64,000 bases of DNA from CAWEPK01 sp049521495 (GCA_049521495.1 JBEKOT010000001.1:4124-68123), one strand, 5' to 3'; shown: positions 17,876-26,411, counted from the stretch's first letter. The notes: generated by a model from the sequence alone, not told the origin. Numbers and translations are program-made.

Positions 17876-18965
17876 GGCGCTCCTTTTTGAATGCCTCCAT
17901 GGACTGTCTGAACTTCCCGAAAAGGCCGTAAGAATCGTGGGGGCCCGGCGACGCCTCGGGGTGAAACTGGACCGAAAAAATCGGATAGATCTCGTGCTCC
18001 ATGCCTTCAAGGGTGCCGTCGTTGAGGTTTATATGCGTTGCCTTCACCGGCTGTCGCCCCAACGATTTCATGTCAACGGCAAATCCGTGGTTCTCCGATG
18101 TGATATAGACCCTGCCCGTGGCCAGCTCTTTAACGGGCTGGTTGCCCCCCCGATGGCCGAATTTGAGCTTGTACGTGTCTCCTCCGTAGGCCAGGCCGAG
18201 CAGTTGCTGTCCGAAACAGATGCCGAAGATGGGCGCTTTTCCGAAGAGCTTGCGTATCTCGATGACGATATCCGGGACTCCCTTCGGGTCTCCCGGACCG
18301 TTCGAGAGGAGGATGCCGTCCGGCGAGAAGGAGAGTATCTCGGCAGCGGTCGTGCGTGCGGGCACTACGATCACCCGGCAACCGGCTTTCTTCAACATGC
18401 GGGGTATGTTCATCTTAACGCCGAAATCCATTAAGACGACCGTCAGATCACCTTCCTCGCCGTCGAAGACATAGGGCGCACCGCACGTCACCTTTTTCAC
18501 AAGGTCTATGCCGAGGATTCCCACCGAAGCCCTGGCCTTATGGACCAGGCTCTCCGGGTCCAGGTCGCTCGTCGAGATCATCGCTTTCATTGCGCCCCTT
18601 ACCCTGATGTGCTTCGTAAGGGCGCGTGTGTCAACCTCCTCGATTGCCATGATCCCGTGTCGCGAGAGATAGTCGAGGAGCCCCTCCTTCGCCCTGTGAT
18701 TGCTCGTGATCTTGCTGAACTCTCTGGCGACGAAGGCCTCGACCTTAGGCCCCTCGGATTCCACATCCTCATCGTTTACCCCGTAATTGCCTATCAAGGG
18801 GTAGGTCATCGTCACTATCTGTCCACGATACGAGGGGTCGGTGAGTATTTCCTGGTAGCCGGTCATGCTCGTATTGAACACGATCTCGCCTTCCTGCTCT
18901 CCCGAAAGCCCTGCTGCCCGGCCCTCAAAGCAGGCCCCGTCCTCGAGCGCGATCAACGCCTTCAT
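17868..18965 (-). CDS. carA: carbamoyl-phosphate synthase small subunit
   Basis: Glutamine amidotransferase subunit (365 aa) that hydrolyses glutamine and passes ammonia to CarB. The N-terminal CPSase_sm domain has FNTSMTGYQEILTDPSY. The class I amidotransferase domain has the nucleophile in GICFGQQLL and the His/Glu pair in QFHPEASPGP. The usual His after the nucleophile motif (GICLGHQ) is Gln here, a mild variation. The start at 18965 has GGAGGAG upstream and overlaps the stop of the QueG-like gene. Part of the coupled run mnmG, queG-like, carA, carB. Confidence 0.96.
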   Translation of the reverse strand: MKALIALEDGACFEGRAAGLSGEQEGEIVFNTSMTGYQEILTDPSYRGQIVTMTYPLIGNYGVNDEDVESEGPKVEAFVAREFSKITSNHRAKEGLLDYLSRHGIMAIEEVDTRALTKHIRVRGAMKAMISTSDLDPESLVHKARASVGILGIDLVKKVTCGAPYVFDGEEGDLTVVLMDFGVKMNIPRMLKKAGCRVIVVPARTTAAEILSFSPDGILLSNGPGDPKGVPDIVIEIRKLFGKAPIFGICFGQQLLGLAYGGDTYKLKFGHRGGNQPVKELATGRVYITSENHGFAVDMKSLGRQPVKATHINLNDGTLEGMEHEIYPIFSVQFHPEASPGPHDSYGLFGKFRQSMEAFKKERHA

Positions 18966-19636
18966 GCTTCTCCTCCACAGGCCCTCACGCAGAGACCGCA
19001 TATGTGGTGGCCGAGATTCCTTTTATTCTTGAACTGCTGCAGCATTGCATAGCATCCCTTGTGGTCGAAGGCTTGAGGCTCGGGCCGTATGCATGACGCA
19101 GGACAGGCACCGATACATGCAGCGCATTCGCCGCATCCGAAAGCGAGGGGACGGGCGGGCACGAGGTCCATGTCGACAAGCACCGTGTTGAGCCGCAGCC
19201 TGGCTCCGAACAGCGGATGGACAAGCAGGTTGTTGCGGCCTATCCACCCGACGCCCGCCGCCTCCGCTATGTGCTTGTGCGATATATGACCCTTCTGATT
19301 CTTCCAGTCCACCATCTGGGAGGCAGCGAAGGGCAGCGCTCGGGCGCCCATTCTTTCGATCGCCTTAGCGAGCTCGTAGGCGATGATGTCGAGCCTGTAA
19401 TTGACCTGCCGGTAGTGGTGCTGATAGAAGAGGGTCGGCCCGTCCGTAAGCGTCTCCAGAACTCCCCTGGGCAATAGGAGTCCGAAGGAGATCGCAAAAG
19501 GGTAGCTGCTGGCAACATCATCCCCCAGGCAGAGGATTCCCCTGTCGTAAGAGGCGAGGGCTGCAACACCCGAGGCGTCTGCACCCAAGGCAGCTATAAG
19601 CGCCGTTAAGTCGGCCGTTTTTTCTTCCGCCGTCAC
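18962..19636 (-). CDS. short QueG-like ferredoxin-type protein
   Basis: 224 residues related to epoxyqueuosine reductase but about 120-150 shorter than QueG. Conserved parts include HKHIAEAAGVGWIGRNNLL, which binds the cobalamin/substrate side in QueG, and two [4Fe-4S] motifs near the C-terminus: CGECAACIGACP and the later CGLCVRAC. Both genes beside it are overlapped by four bases (mnmG stop, carA start), so it is translated as part of the operon. Position next to the tRNA-modifying MnmG is suggestive, yet the shortened form may have another redox role. Confidence 0.75.
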   Translation of the reverse strand: MTAEEKTADLTALIAALGADASGVAALASYDRGILCLGDDVASSYPFAISFGLLLPRGVLETLTDGPTLFYQHHYRQVNYRLDIIAYELAKAIERMGARALPFAASQMVDWKNQKGHISHKHIAEAAGVGWIGRNNLLVHPLFGARLRLNTVLVDMDLVPARPLAFGCGECAACIGACPASCIRPEPQAFDHKGCYAMLQQFKNKRNLGHHICGLCVRACGGEA

Positions 19637-21495
19637 TGTGTCCCCATCTTTTTGAAATGGACGAGAAGGGCAGATACCGAGGCAGGAGTGACGCCCGGGA
19701 TTCGCGCCGCCTGGCCGAGGGAAAGGGGGCGCACCCTGGAAAGCTTTTCGACCACTTCCCGCGACAGGCCCGAAACCTCGTCGTATGCGATGCCGGCCGG
19801 GATCAGCCTGTCAGCGAGCCTTCTCGCCCTCTCGACCATCTCCTTCTGTCTTTCCCTATAGCCCCTATATTTTATATTCAACTCGACCTGATAAGCAATC
19901 TCCCCGCCGAAGGCACGGATGCGCTCCTCAAGGCCGGTAAGATCGCCCATGCTCACCTCCGGTCTTTTGAGCAGCTCCTCAAGGGTGGAAGGGTTCTTTA
20001 TCCCCTCAAGGCCGAGGGCCTTGAGGCGCTCGTTCTCCCTTTTGGAAGGAAGAAGCCTGGTAGACGCGAGAAGGGCGCCGAGGGCCTCGATCTGCCCCTT
20101 CTTCTCCCTGACCCGCCTGATGCGCTCCTCCGATACGACCCCTATGCGACCCCCTTTTTCTGTGAGTCTGAGGTCCGCGTTGTCCTCCCTCAGGAAAAGA
20201 CGGTATTCGGCCCGGGACGTGAACATCCGGTAGGGCTCGTCTACGCCCCTCGTCACCAGGTCGTCGATCATGACGCCCATATACGCCTCTTCCCTTCCGA
20301 GGACGAAGGGCGCCTCATTCCTCACCTTAAGCACCGCATTGATGCCCGCCGCAAGCCCCTGGGCCGCAGCCTCTTCGTAGCCCGTGGTCCCGTTTATCTG
20401 CCCCGCGCAAAAGAGGTTGGCCATACGCTTCGTCTCGAGGGTAGGGTAGAGCTGCGTGGGATAGACGAAATCGTACTCGATAGCGTAGCCGGGCCTTGTG
20501 ATCTCCGCGTGCTCGAGCCCGGGAATGGTCCGGACCATCCCTGCCTGGACATCGAGGGGCAGGCTCGTGGATAGGCCGTTCGGATAATACTCGGCTGTGT
20601 CCCGACCTTCCGGCTCCAGAAAAACCTGATGGCGCACCCGTTCGGCGAACCTCACAACCTTGTCCTCTATGGAAGGACAATACCTAACGCCGGTACCCTT
20701 GATCCTGCCCGTGTAGAGGGGCGACCTGGGAAGGGCGGACCGTATGATATCGTGCGTCTTGCCGTTCGTATAGGTCACGTAGCAGGCTACAAGGTCGCGC
20801 TCGATAGACCCCGTAAGAAACGAAAAGGGGCGCACCGGCTGATCGCTCCACTGGGCGGGAAGTTGCGAGAAGTCTATCGTGTTGCCGTCGAGCCTGGGGC
20901 ACGTGCCTGTCTTCAGCCTGCCCAGCTCTAAGCCGATCTCGGAAAGGCAGGCGGAGAGGCCCGAAGATGCAGCATCGCCCATTCTTCCGCCCGGCCCGCA
21001 CTCATTGCCTATGTGGATGAGGCCGTTCAAAAAGGTGCCCGTAGTAAGCACTACCGACCTCCCCTCGATGCGCTCACCCCATGCCGTCTCGACCCCTGTC
21101 ACCCGCCCCTTGTCCCAAAGCAGCCGCTCTACAGCCGCCTGCCGGAGGCGCAGACCTGGCTGACGCTCGAGGGCCGATTTCATCGCCAGGCAATAGCGAG
21201 CCTTATCCGCCTGGACGCGCGTGGCCCGCACCGCGGGCCCTTTTTTCATGTTGAGGGTCCGGAACTGGATGCCCGTCTCGTCCGTCACGCGCGCGATGCG
21301 GCCGTCAAGGGCATCGATCTCCTTCACGAGGTGGCCCTTCCCCAATCCCCCGACAGCCGGGTTGCAGGACATGTGGGCGACCCTGTCCAGGTTCATAGTC
21401 AGAAGAAGGGTCTTCGCGCCCATGCGGCTGGCGGCGAGGGCCGCTTCACAGCCCGCGTGGCCAGCGCCGACCACGATCACGTCATAGATGCCCAT
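19633..21495 (-). CDS. mnmG: tRNA uridine-34 5-carboxymethylaminomethyl modification enzyme
   Basis: Full-length MnmG/GidA (620 aa). FAD-binding GAGHAGCEAALAASR at the N-terminus, then MSCNPAVGGLGKGHLVKEIDALDG, GTFLNGLIHIG and FAGQING(T)TGYEEAAAQG are all family signatures. With MnmE it installs the cmnm5 group on the wobble uridine of several tRNAs using methylene-tetrahydrofolate and FAD. MnmE is not in this window. First gene of a coupled minus-strand operon leading to carAB. Confidence 0.97.
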   Translation of the reverse strand: MGIYDVIVVGAGHAGCEAALAASRMGAKTLLLTMNLDRVAHMSCNPAVGGLGKGHLVKEIDALDGRIARVTDETGIQFRTLNMKKGPAVRATRVQADKARYCLAMKSALERQPGLRLRQAAVERLLWDKGRVTGVETAWGERIEGRSVVLTTGTFLNGLIHIGNECGPGGRMGDAASSGLSACLSEIGLELGRLKTGTCPRLDGNTIDFSQLPAQWSDQPVRPFSFLTGSIERDLVACYVTYTNGKTHDIIRSALPRSPLYTGRIKGTGVRYCPSIEDKVVRFAERVRHQVFLEPEGRDTAEYYPNGLSTSLPLDVQAGMVRTIPGLEHAEITRPGYAIEYDFVYPTQLYPTLETKRMANLFCAGQINGTTGYEEAAAQGLAAGINAVLKVRNEAPFVLGREEAYMGVMIDDLVTRGVDEPYRMFTSRAEYRLFLREDNADLRLTEKGGRIGVVSEERIRRVREKKGQIEALGALLASTRLLPSKRENERLKALGLEGIKNPSTLEELLKRPEVSMGDLTGLEERIRAFGGEIAYQVELNIKYRGYRERQKEMVERARRLADRLIPAGIAYDEVSGLSREVVEKLSRVRPLSLGQAARIPGVTPASVSALLVHFKKMGTQ

Positions 21496-21871
21496 TCCCT
21501 TCGAGACCTCCGCGCAAGATCGGCCGCTGAGGGGCGGCGGCTTTCCCTCAGAAGGGCGCCCCTTGCCCGCATAATTGGTAGACGAAAAGATTACAAGCGG
21601 AAAGATTCAAGCCCGTGCCGATCGCGGCTACCACATAATTGTACACGCTTTTAACGCCCGAATCCATAGCCCTTTCCCTTCTCCGCCCGTCAGCCGGAGG
21701 CAACGATAAGACCGTGAAAAGGGAATCTTCGTGGATCACGCCTTCAGGGCGGTGCCGGCCTTTTCCGTTGACGGGAAACAGAGTTCCTGAATGCATTCGC
21801 CTGCAAGCAGCGAAAAGGTGTTGAAAAATTACGAAAAATATATTAAACAATCTATTTTACGAGGAGAAGCA
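21496..21871. other. 376-base divergent intergenic region (mnmG / greA)
   Basis: Holds leaders for both flanking genes. On the minus strand a 39-codon frame (21548-21667) follows AGAAGGGAAAGGG but has no recognisable product. On the plus strand TTGAAA (21821-21826), 17 bases, TAAACA is a weak promoter candidate for greA, followed by a strongly A+T-rich stretch and GAGGAG. The only other candidate, TTGTAA-17-TATGCG on the minus strand, is poor. No RNA gene is recognised. Confidence 0.4.
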
Positions 21872-22357
21872 ATGAAGTATCCTATAACGCGCGAAGGCCA
21901 CGAAAACCTGAAGAAGGACCTCGAGTACCTGAGGAACACGAAACGGCCCAAGATACTGGTAGCCATAGAGGAGGCCAGGGCCCACGGGGACATATCCGAA
22001 AATGCCGAGTATGAGGCCGCCAAAGAAGAATACCAGTTCCTGCATAAAAAAATCGGCGAACTCGAAGAGACGCTCAAGCAGTGCGAGATAGCGGAAATAA
22101 AAAAGAGCCCGAACGGCAAGGTAGACTTCGGCGGACGGGTTTCACTGAAGAACCTTGATACCGATGAAGAGGTTGTCTATACTGTGGTAGGACCCTTCGA
22201 ATCGGATATAGAAAAAGGACGGATATCGATGAGTTCCCCCCTCGGCCGCGCGCTCATGGGAAAAGGGGTTGGGGACGAAGTGACCTTTTCAGCCCCTGGC
22301 GGCGAAAGGACCTATGAGATCATAAAGATAGCCTGGCCCCCGGCCCCCGGCGCCTGA
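21872..22357 (+). CDS. greA: transcription elongation factor GreA
   Basis: 161-residue GreA. The N-terminal coiled coil carries DLEYLRNTKRP and ARAHGDISENAEYEAAKEE, with the acidic tip residues that enter the RNA polymerase channel. The C-terminal FKBP-like domain has DEVVYTVVGPFE, ISMSSPLGRALMGK and GDEV. It stimulates transcript cleavage in backtracked polymerase. GAGGAG lies six bases upstream of ATG 21872; the longer open frame includes the A+T-rich leader and is not coding. Single gene, convergent with the acyl-CoA ligase. Confidence 0.95.
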   Translation: MKYPITREGHENLKKDLEYLRNTKRPKILVAIEEARAHGDISENAEYEAAKEEYQFLHKKIGELEETLKQCEIAEIKKSPNGKVDFGGRVSLKNLDTDEEVVYTVVGPFESDIEKGRISMSSPLGRALMGKGVGDEVTFSAPGGERTYEIIKIAWPPAPGA

Positions 22358-22384
22358 TTCCTTAAACGCTCTCAAGACCGCCTC

Positions 22385-23902
22385 TCAGCGCTTCTTCCCG
22401 ACTTCACCTTCCGCGTAAGATTTCTTGAGCTCCCGCTTCAGGATCTTCCCGGCCGGGCTCTTGGGCATTTCCTTGACCGCTATATACTCTTTGGGCACTT
22501 TGAAAGGCGAAAGGCGGGACTTGAGAAAAGCCTTGACCTTGTCGGGCTCCAGGGTGCTCCCCGGCTTGGGCACGATAAAAGCGGCCAGCCTCTCGCCCCA
22601 TTCCTTGTCGGGAAGGCCCACGACTGTGCACTCTTCTACGCCGGGCCAGCCATAGAGCGCCTCTTCTACCTCCCGGGGATAGACATTCTCGCCGCCTGTA
22701 ATGACGAGGTCCTTGAGGCGGTCGACAATCGAGAGATAGCTCTCAGGGTCAAGGACGCCGATGTCGCCCGTGCGCAGCCAGCCTCCTTCCCAAAACACGG
22801 CCGCCGTTTCTTCGGGGTTGTTCAGGTACTCTTTCATCACGGCCGGCGACCTCACGCAGATCTCACCCTGCTCACCCTGCTCCACTATTCTGCCCTTAAC
22901 GTCCCTTACCTGGACCTCCACGCCATGGCAGGCCTGACCGACCGTGCCCGCAACATGCCTGTCGGGATAGTAGTGGTTGAAGGTAATGGGCATACATTCC
23001 GTCATTCCGTATGATTCCGCAATTGTTATGCCTGTCCGCTCCTTCCATCGCTTGACGATCTCGAGTGCCATCGAAGCCCCGGCAGAGAAGCAGTAGCGCA
23101 GCGGCCCCAGCCTTTCCTTCAGGTCGGGAAGGCCGAGGAGCCGGATATATATGGTTGGAACGGAAAAGAACTTAGTTATGCGCCCTTTTTTGAGTATGTC
23201 GAGGATCTGATCCATGTCGAAGGCGGGCAAAAGCTCCAGGCAGCCGGAGCTGAAGATCGTGGAATTCATGATGTGCATCTGGCCGAAGACATGGTTGAAG
23301 GGAAGAAAGCACAAGGCCAGGTCGTTCTCGGTTGACCTTTCATAAACGGCAATGCTGTAGGCGGAAAAGAAGACGCCCTCGTGCTTGAGCATCACTCCCT
23401 TCGGCACCCCTGTCGTGCCACCTGTATAGAGTATGGCGGCCGCGTCCGTGCGCTCCCTGTCGACCGCCTTGAAGGTGCCCGTTCCCATGTCCATGAGACG
23501 GCTGAGGTCCATATCGCCGCCCCGGCAGATTACCTTCTCGATCCCGCTCGATGTCCGGATCTTCTCGATGTCCTGCAGTTTGCCCTCGGCTATGAAAATG
23601 AACCTGGGCCTTGCATGGCTCACCAGGTTCTTCAGCTCATCGCCGACAAGCAGGCCGGAGAGTGTTACGGCGATGCCGCCTGCTTTGAGCACCCCGAAGT
23701 AGAAAATGATCCAGTCGGCCGAATTTGGGGCGCAGAGGGCTACCAGATCGCCGGCCTTGAGACCGATTGTCATGAGGCCGGTTGCGACGCGATTTGCCCG
23801 CTCGTTGAGCTCGGCGTAGCTAAGCTCCCTGTCTCCCTCCCGGACAGCAGGCCGTCCGGGGAAAAAAAGCGCCGATTGTTCCAGGTTCGTTGCGATATTC
23901 AC
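22385..23902 (-). CDS. long-chain fatty-acid-CoA ligase (AMP-binding)
   Basis: ANL-superfamily ligase of about 505 residues. Signature motifs in order: YTGGTTGVPKGVMLKHEG (ATP-binding P-loop), YGMTEC, WLRTGDIG, and the C-terminal GGENVYPREVE and catalytic Lys in SPAGKILKREL. It activates a carboxylic acid, probably a medium or long fatty acid, to acyl-CoA via an acyl-adenylate. I place the start at GTG 23902, with AAGGAG upstream. It lies 19 bases after the ModE-like gene and is probably co-transcribed with it from the leaderless promoter. Confidence 0.87.
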   Translation of the reverse strand: MNIATNLEQSALFFPGRPAVREGDRELSYAELNERANRVATGLMTIGLKAGDLVALCAPNSADWIIFYFGVLKAGGIAVTLSGLLVGDELKNLVSHARPRFIFIAEGKLQDIEKIRTSSGIEKVICRGGDMDLSRLMDMGTGTFKAVDRERTDAAAILYTGGTTGVPKGVMLKHEGVFFSAYSIAVYERSTENDLALCFLPFNHVFGQMHIMNSTIFSSGCLELLPAFDMDQILDILKKGRITKFFSVPTIYIRLLGLPDLKERLGPLRYCFSAGASMALEIVKRWKERTGITIAESYGMTECMPITFNHYYPDRHVAGTVGQACHGVEVQVRDVKGRIVEQGEQGEICVRSPAVMKEYLNNPEETAAVFWEGGWLRTGDIGVLDPESYLSIVDRLKDLVITGGENVYPREVEEALYGWPGVEECTVVGLPDKEWGERLAAFIVPKPGSTLEPDKVKAFLKSRLSPFKVPKEYIAVKEMPKSPAGKILKRELKKSYAEGEVGKKR

Positions 23903-23921
23903 CAATTGCTCCTTAAAGCGG

Positions 23922-24275
23922 TTACGATCGTGGCTCCTCCAACCCGAAGTGCTTTTGGCAGATCTGCTGGAGGACCACTTCAACCTCCTGCCGGAAAGCT
24001 TCGTATCTCCTCATAAAATCGCGAGCCTCCTCCGTGAGTCGCGAGCCTCCCCCGGAGACGCCCCCCACCCTCCGCTCAAGGAGGGCGAAGCCGAGGCGGC
24101 TCTCCATGGTGCGGAGCATGAGCCACGCCTTCCTGTACGACATTTTCATATCGGCGGCGGCCCTGTGCAGCGACCCCGTCGCCTCGACCCTGTGTAACAG
24201 CATGTCAGGTCCCTCCCCAAAAGCCTTCCCTTCGCAGTCGAGCCATACCTTGTATGCAATCTTGAGCGGACCCAT
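23922..24275 (-). CDS. ModE-like winged-helix (LysR-type N-terminal) regulator
   Basis: 117 residues forming only the DNA-binding half of ModE: a winged helix with VEATGSLHRAAADMKMSYRKAW and ERRVGGVSGGGSRLT, followed by a helical tail. No TOBE/molybdate-binding domains are present; a separate molbindin-like gene lies opposite, so sensing and DNA binding may be split. There is no Shine-Dalgarno sequence: the -10 box of a strong promoter ends six bases before the ATG, predicting a leaderless message. It is followed closely by an acyl-CoA ligase gene, an unusual partner for a molybdenum regulator. Confidence 0.83.
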   Translation of the reverse strand: MGPLKIAYKVWLDCEGKAFGEGPDMLLHRVEATGSLHRAAADMKMSYRKAWLMLRTMESRLGFALLERRVGGVSGGGSRLTEEARDFMRRYEAFRQEVEVVLQQICQKHFGLEEPRS

Positions 24276-24281
24276 CGGTCA

Positions 24282-24310
24282 ATTGTAACGATACTCGTGA
24301 CGGCTGTCAA
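24282..24310 (-). promoter_or_regulatory. promoter predicting a leaderless ModE-like mRNA
   Basis: Reading the minus strand: consensus TTGACA (24310-24305), 17 bases, TACAAT (24287-24282), six bases, ATG at 24275. The expected transcription start coincides with the A of the start codon. Confidence 0.72.
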
Positions 24311-24377
24311 GCTACGGTTAGAGACTAGGCCGCGAACGTGAGCATTCTTCCCGTCCATTGCGTCCGGGGGCGACCCG

Positions 24378-24392
24378 TATTAGCTTCTAATA
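24378..24392. promoter_or_regulatory. perfect dyad TATTAG-CTT-CTAATA (operator candidate)
   Basis: A 6+6 inverted repeat with a three-base centre, 13 bases upstream of the -35 box of the molbindin-like gene and between two divergent promoters. It is not a canonical ModE box. It may be the binding site of the ModE-like regulator; this is inference from position. Confidence 0.35.
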
Positions 24393-24405
24393 GCAAGGCC
24401 TCCGC

Positions 24406-24433
24406 TTGAATTAACCGGGGCCCGGCGTAATAT
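24406..24433 (+). promoter_or_regulatory. sigma70-type promoter for the molbindin-like gene
   Basis: TTGAAT, 16 bases, TAATAT, followed by GAGGTG and the ATG at 24450, so unlike its divergent neighbour this gene has a short leader with a ribosome site. Confidence 0.5.
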
Positions 24434-24449
24434 TCTCACGAGGTGTTCC

Positions 24450-24659
24450 ATGAAAGTCAGCGCGAGAAACGCACTTCCCGGAACTGTAGCAAGCATCAGG
24501 AAAGGGGTTGTTAACTCAGAGGTAATCCTCACTTTGAAGGGAGGAATACCGGTTGTCGCCATCATAACGAACGCGGCGGTAGACAATCTCGGATTGAAAG
24601 AGGGGATGGCCGCGTATGCGATAATCAAGGCGAGCTCCGTGATGGTCGGGGTGGAATAG
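24450..24659 (+). CDS. molbindin-like (TOBE/Mop) molybdopterin-binding protein
   Basis: 69 residues forming a single TOBE/Mop domain: SARNALPGTVASIRKGVVNSEV at the start, VAIITNAAVDNLGLKEGM in the middle, AYAIIKASSVMVGVE at the end. Such proteins assemble into hexamers that store molybdate or tungstate in the cytoplasm. Divergently paired with a ModE-like DNA-binding protein lacking its own TOBE domains. GAGGTG precedes the ATG by five bases. Confidence 0.9.
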   Translation: MKVSARNALPGTVASIRKGVVNSEVILTLKGGIPVVAIITNAAVDNLGLKEGMAAYAIIKASSVMVGVE

Positions 24660-24773
24660 CGCTCCTCAGCCTTTGCCGTCAGAAGCGGGGAAAGCTTCAG
24701 TCTCGATTCAGAACCTCCTGGTTCCCGAAGGCCCGTCCTTACGGCGTCCCCCTGCCCCTTTGCCGGTTTTTCG

Positions 24774-24802
24774 TTGACAGGCTTCGAAAACTGCAATAAA
24801 AT
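24774..24802 (+). promoter_or_regulatory. sigma70-type promoter of the hopanoid operon
   Basis: Consensus TTGACA (24774-24779), 17 bases, TAAAAT (24797-24802). It implies a leader of about 170 bases before hpnJ, long enough for the paired hairpin elements at 24850-24885 to act. Confidence 0.65.
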
Positions 24803-24849
24803 ATGCCAGTACGCTTCTTTGTTGCTCTATTCTTTCGTGAAGTTGAGCG

Positions 24850-24885
24850 GGCCAAATCCGTTGGCCTGCTTCGGTTTTCGGCCAA
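24850..24885 (+). promoter_or_regulatory. alternative hairpins GGCCAA / TTGGCC / GGCCAA
   Basis: GGCCAA (24850-24855), TTGGCC (24861-24866) and GGCCAA (24880-24885). The central element can pair with either flank, giving a hairpin with a 5-base loop or one with a 13-base loop, but not both. This is the geometry of a leader switch or of a multi-site operator; nothing in the sequence decides between them. Confidence 0.4.
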
Positions 24886-24979
24886 TGCTGGGTTGACAAA
24901 ATATTGCATGATGCTGACAATATTAGAATCCGGCTGGGACGTATCCCGAGAAGGAAGCATTTAGAGCCTGTTTACCGAC

Positions 24980-26398
24980 ATGCGAACTTTATTGCTCAAT
25001 CCACCCTCCTTCAAGGGCTTCGACGGTAGTGCGGGTTCGCGCTACCAGGCATGCCGGGAGGTCCGTTCCTTCTGGTACCCGACCTGGCTAGCCTACCCCG
25101 CGGGAATGATCGGAGAGGCCCGGTTGCTAGATGCATCGGCCGAAGGAATGTCGCGGGAAGAGACGATCCGCGAGGCAGGCGGCTACGAATTGGTCATTAT
25201 TCACACCGGTACGGCAACCTTCGAGCACGATGCGGCCCTGGCAGGCGCGATCAAGGATGGCTACCCGCAGATGATGGTCGGCATGGTCGGCCCTCACGTG
25301 ACCGTCTTTCCGGAAGAGAGCCTCCTTAAGGCGCCGGCCGTAGATTTTGCTGCCGTCGGCGAATTTGACGATACTGTCGTTGAAATAGCCCGGGGCAAGG
25401 CGCTTCCCGACGTAAGGGGCATCGTCTTTCGCCGGCAAGGATCGGTTCATAGGACTGCCCAAAGGCCTCTCATCGACGACCTCGACCGTCTCCCTTTTGT
25501 GACAAGCGTCTACGCGAGGGACCTGCACATAGAGAATTACTACATAGGATATCTGAGACACCCCTATGTCTCCGTCTATGCGGGCCGGGGCTGCCGTGGC
25601 CGCTGCACTTACTGCCTGTGGCCGCAGACCATAGGGGGCGGTGTTTACCGGGTGCGGAGCGCGGACAACATCTACGAGGAGATGTCCCTGGCAAAGAAGC
25701 TCTTCCCCCAGGTAAAAGAGTTCTTCTTCGACGACGACACATTCACCGACCATCCACGGCTTGAAGAGGTCGTCCGGAAGGTCGGCACCCTGGGCATTAC
25801 CTGGTCGTGCAATGCAAGGGCCAACCTATCGAAAAAAACGCTCCACGTCCTCAAAGAGAATGGGTTGCGTCTCCTAACGGTGGGATTTGAATCGGGAAAT
25901 CAGAAGATTCTAACGAACGTCAGAAAAGGTATCAGCCCGGAGGGAGCGCGCAAGTTTTCGAAAGCGGCAAAAGAAGCGGGCATACTCATACACGGCACAT
26001 TCATATTGGGACTCCCGGGCGAAACGAGGGAGACCATAGAAGAAACCGTGCGATTCGCGCGCGAAATTGACCCTTACAGCATCCAGGTCTCCCTTGCAGC
26101 TCCCTATCCCGGAACGGCGCTTTACGAAGAGGCAAGGCGTGAGGGCTGGCTTACCGGCGATGGGTCCGGGCTCGTGACCGACGGCATCCAGAATTCGGTT
26201 ATCTCGTACCCCTGGCTCTCGAGCGAGGAGATATTCGAGGCTGTCGAGCGCTTCTACCGGCGCTTCTACCTGAGGCCTACCCCCATCTTGAGGATCCTGA
26301 AGGAGATGATCGGGGACAGGCATGAATTCACCAGGAGGATCAGGGAAGGGAGAGAGTTTTTTTCATTCATGGCCAAGCGAAAGGCAGCGCTTTCGTAG
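24980..26398 (+). CDS. hpnJ: hopanoid biosynthesis radical SAM protein HpnJ
   Basis: B12-binding/radical SAM protein (472 aa) of the HpnJ type. The N-terminus RTLLLNPPSFKGFDGSAGSRYQ and the segment FWYPTWLAYPAGM are characteristic. The radical SAM cluster is C-x3-C-x2-C in GCRGRCTYC near residue 205. HpnJ is known to contract the glucosamine ring of bacteriohopanetetrol (BHT) glucosamine to the cyclitol ether. Its partners HpnK and HpnI are both in this cluster, so the complete head-group branch is present. First gene of the operon; the start has a poor ribosome site. Confidence 0.93.
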   Translation: MRTLLLNPPSFKGFDGSAGSRYQACREVRSFWYPTWLAYPAGMIGEARLLDASAEGMSREETIREAGGYELVIIHTGTATFEHDAALAGAIKDGYPQMMVGMVGPHVTVFPEESLLKAPAVDFAAVGEFDDTVVEIARGKALPDVRGIVFRRQGSVHRTAQRPLIDDLDRLPFVTSVYARDLHIENYYIGYLRHPYVSVYAGRGCRGRCTYCLWPQTIGGGVYRVRSADNIYEEMSLAKKLFPQVKEFFFDDDTFTDHPRLEEVVRKVGTLGITWSCNARANLSKKTLHVLKENGLRLLTVGFESGNQKILTNVRKGISPEGARKFSKAAKEAGILIHGTFILGLPGETRETIEETVRFAREIDPYSIQVSLAAPYPGTALYEEARREGWLTGDGSGLVTDGIQNSVISYPWLSSEEIFEAVERFYRRFYLRPTPILRILKEMIGDRHEFTRRIREGREFFSFMAKRKAALS

Positions 26399-26411
26399 CG
26401 GAGGAGGTAAA

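Larger units (their letters stand above)
24660..24979. other. 320-base leader region of the hopanoid operon
   Basis: No gene seen. It contains the good promoter at 24774-24802, three copies of a six-base half-site able to form alternative hairpins (24850-24885), and a second TTGACA at 24893 that lacks a well-spaced -10 box (CAATAT would need a 19-base spacer). The start codon of hpnJ has no obvious Shine-Dalgarno sequence within 20 bases. Confidence 0.5.

Noticed and set aside
15197..17890. An 897-codon open frame on the strand opposite carB.
   Set aside because: carB is unmistakable over the whole stretch; the antisense frame is Arg/Leu/Gly/Asp-rich with no motif, as expected from strong third-position G+C bias.
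21548..21667. 39-codon frame upstream of mnmG, with a purine-rich upstream stretch.
   Set aside because: No homologue or domain recognised; too short and overlapping likely promoter sequence to call as a gene.
24893..24923. Second hopanoid promoter (TTGACA with CAATAT).
   Set aside because: The spacer would be 19 bases and the -10 box is weak; mentioned only in the leader description.
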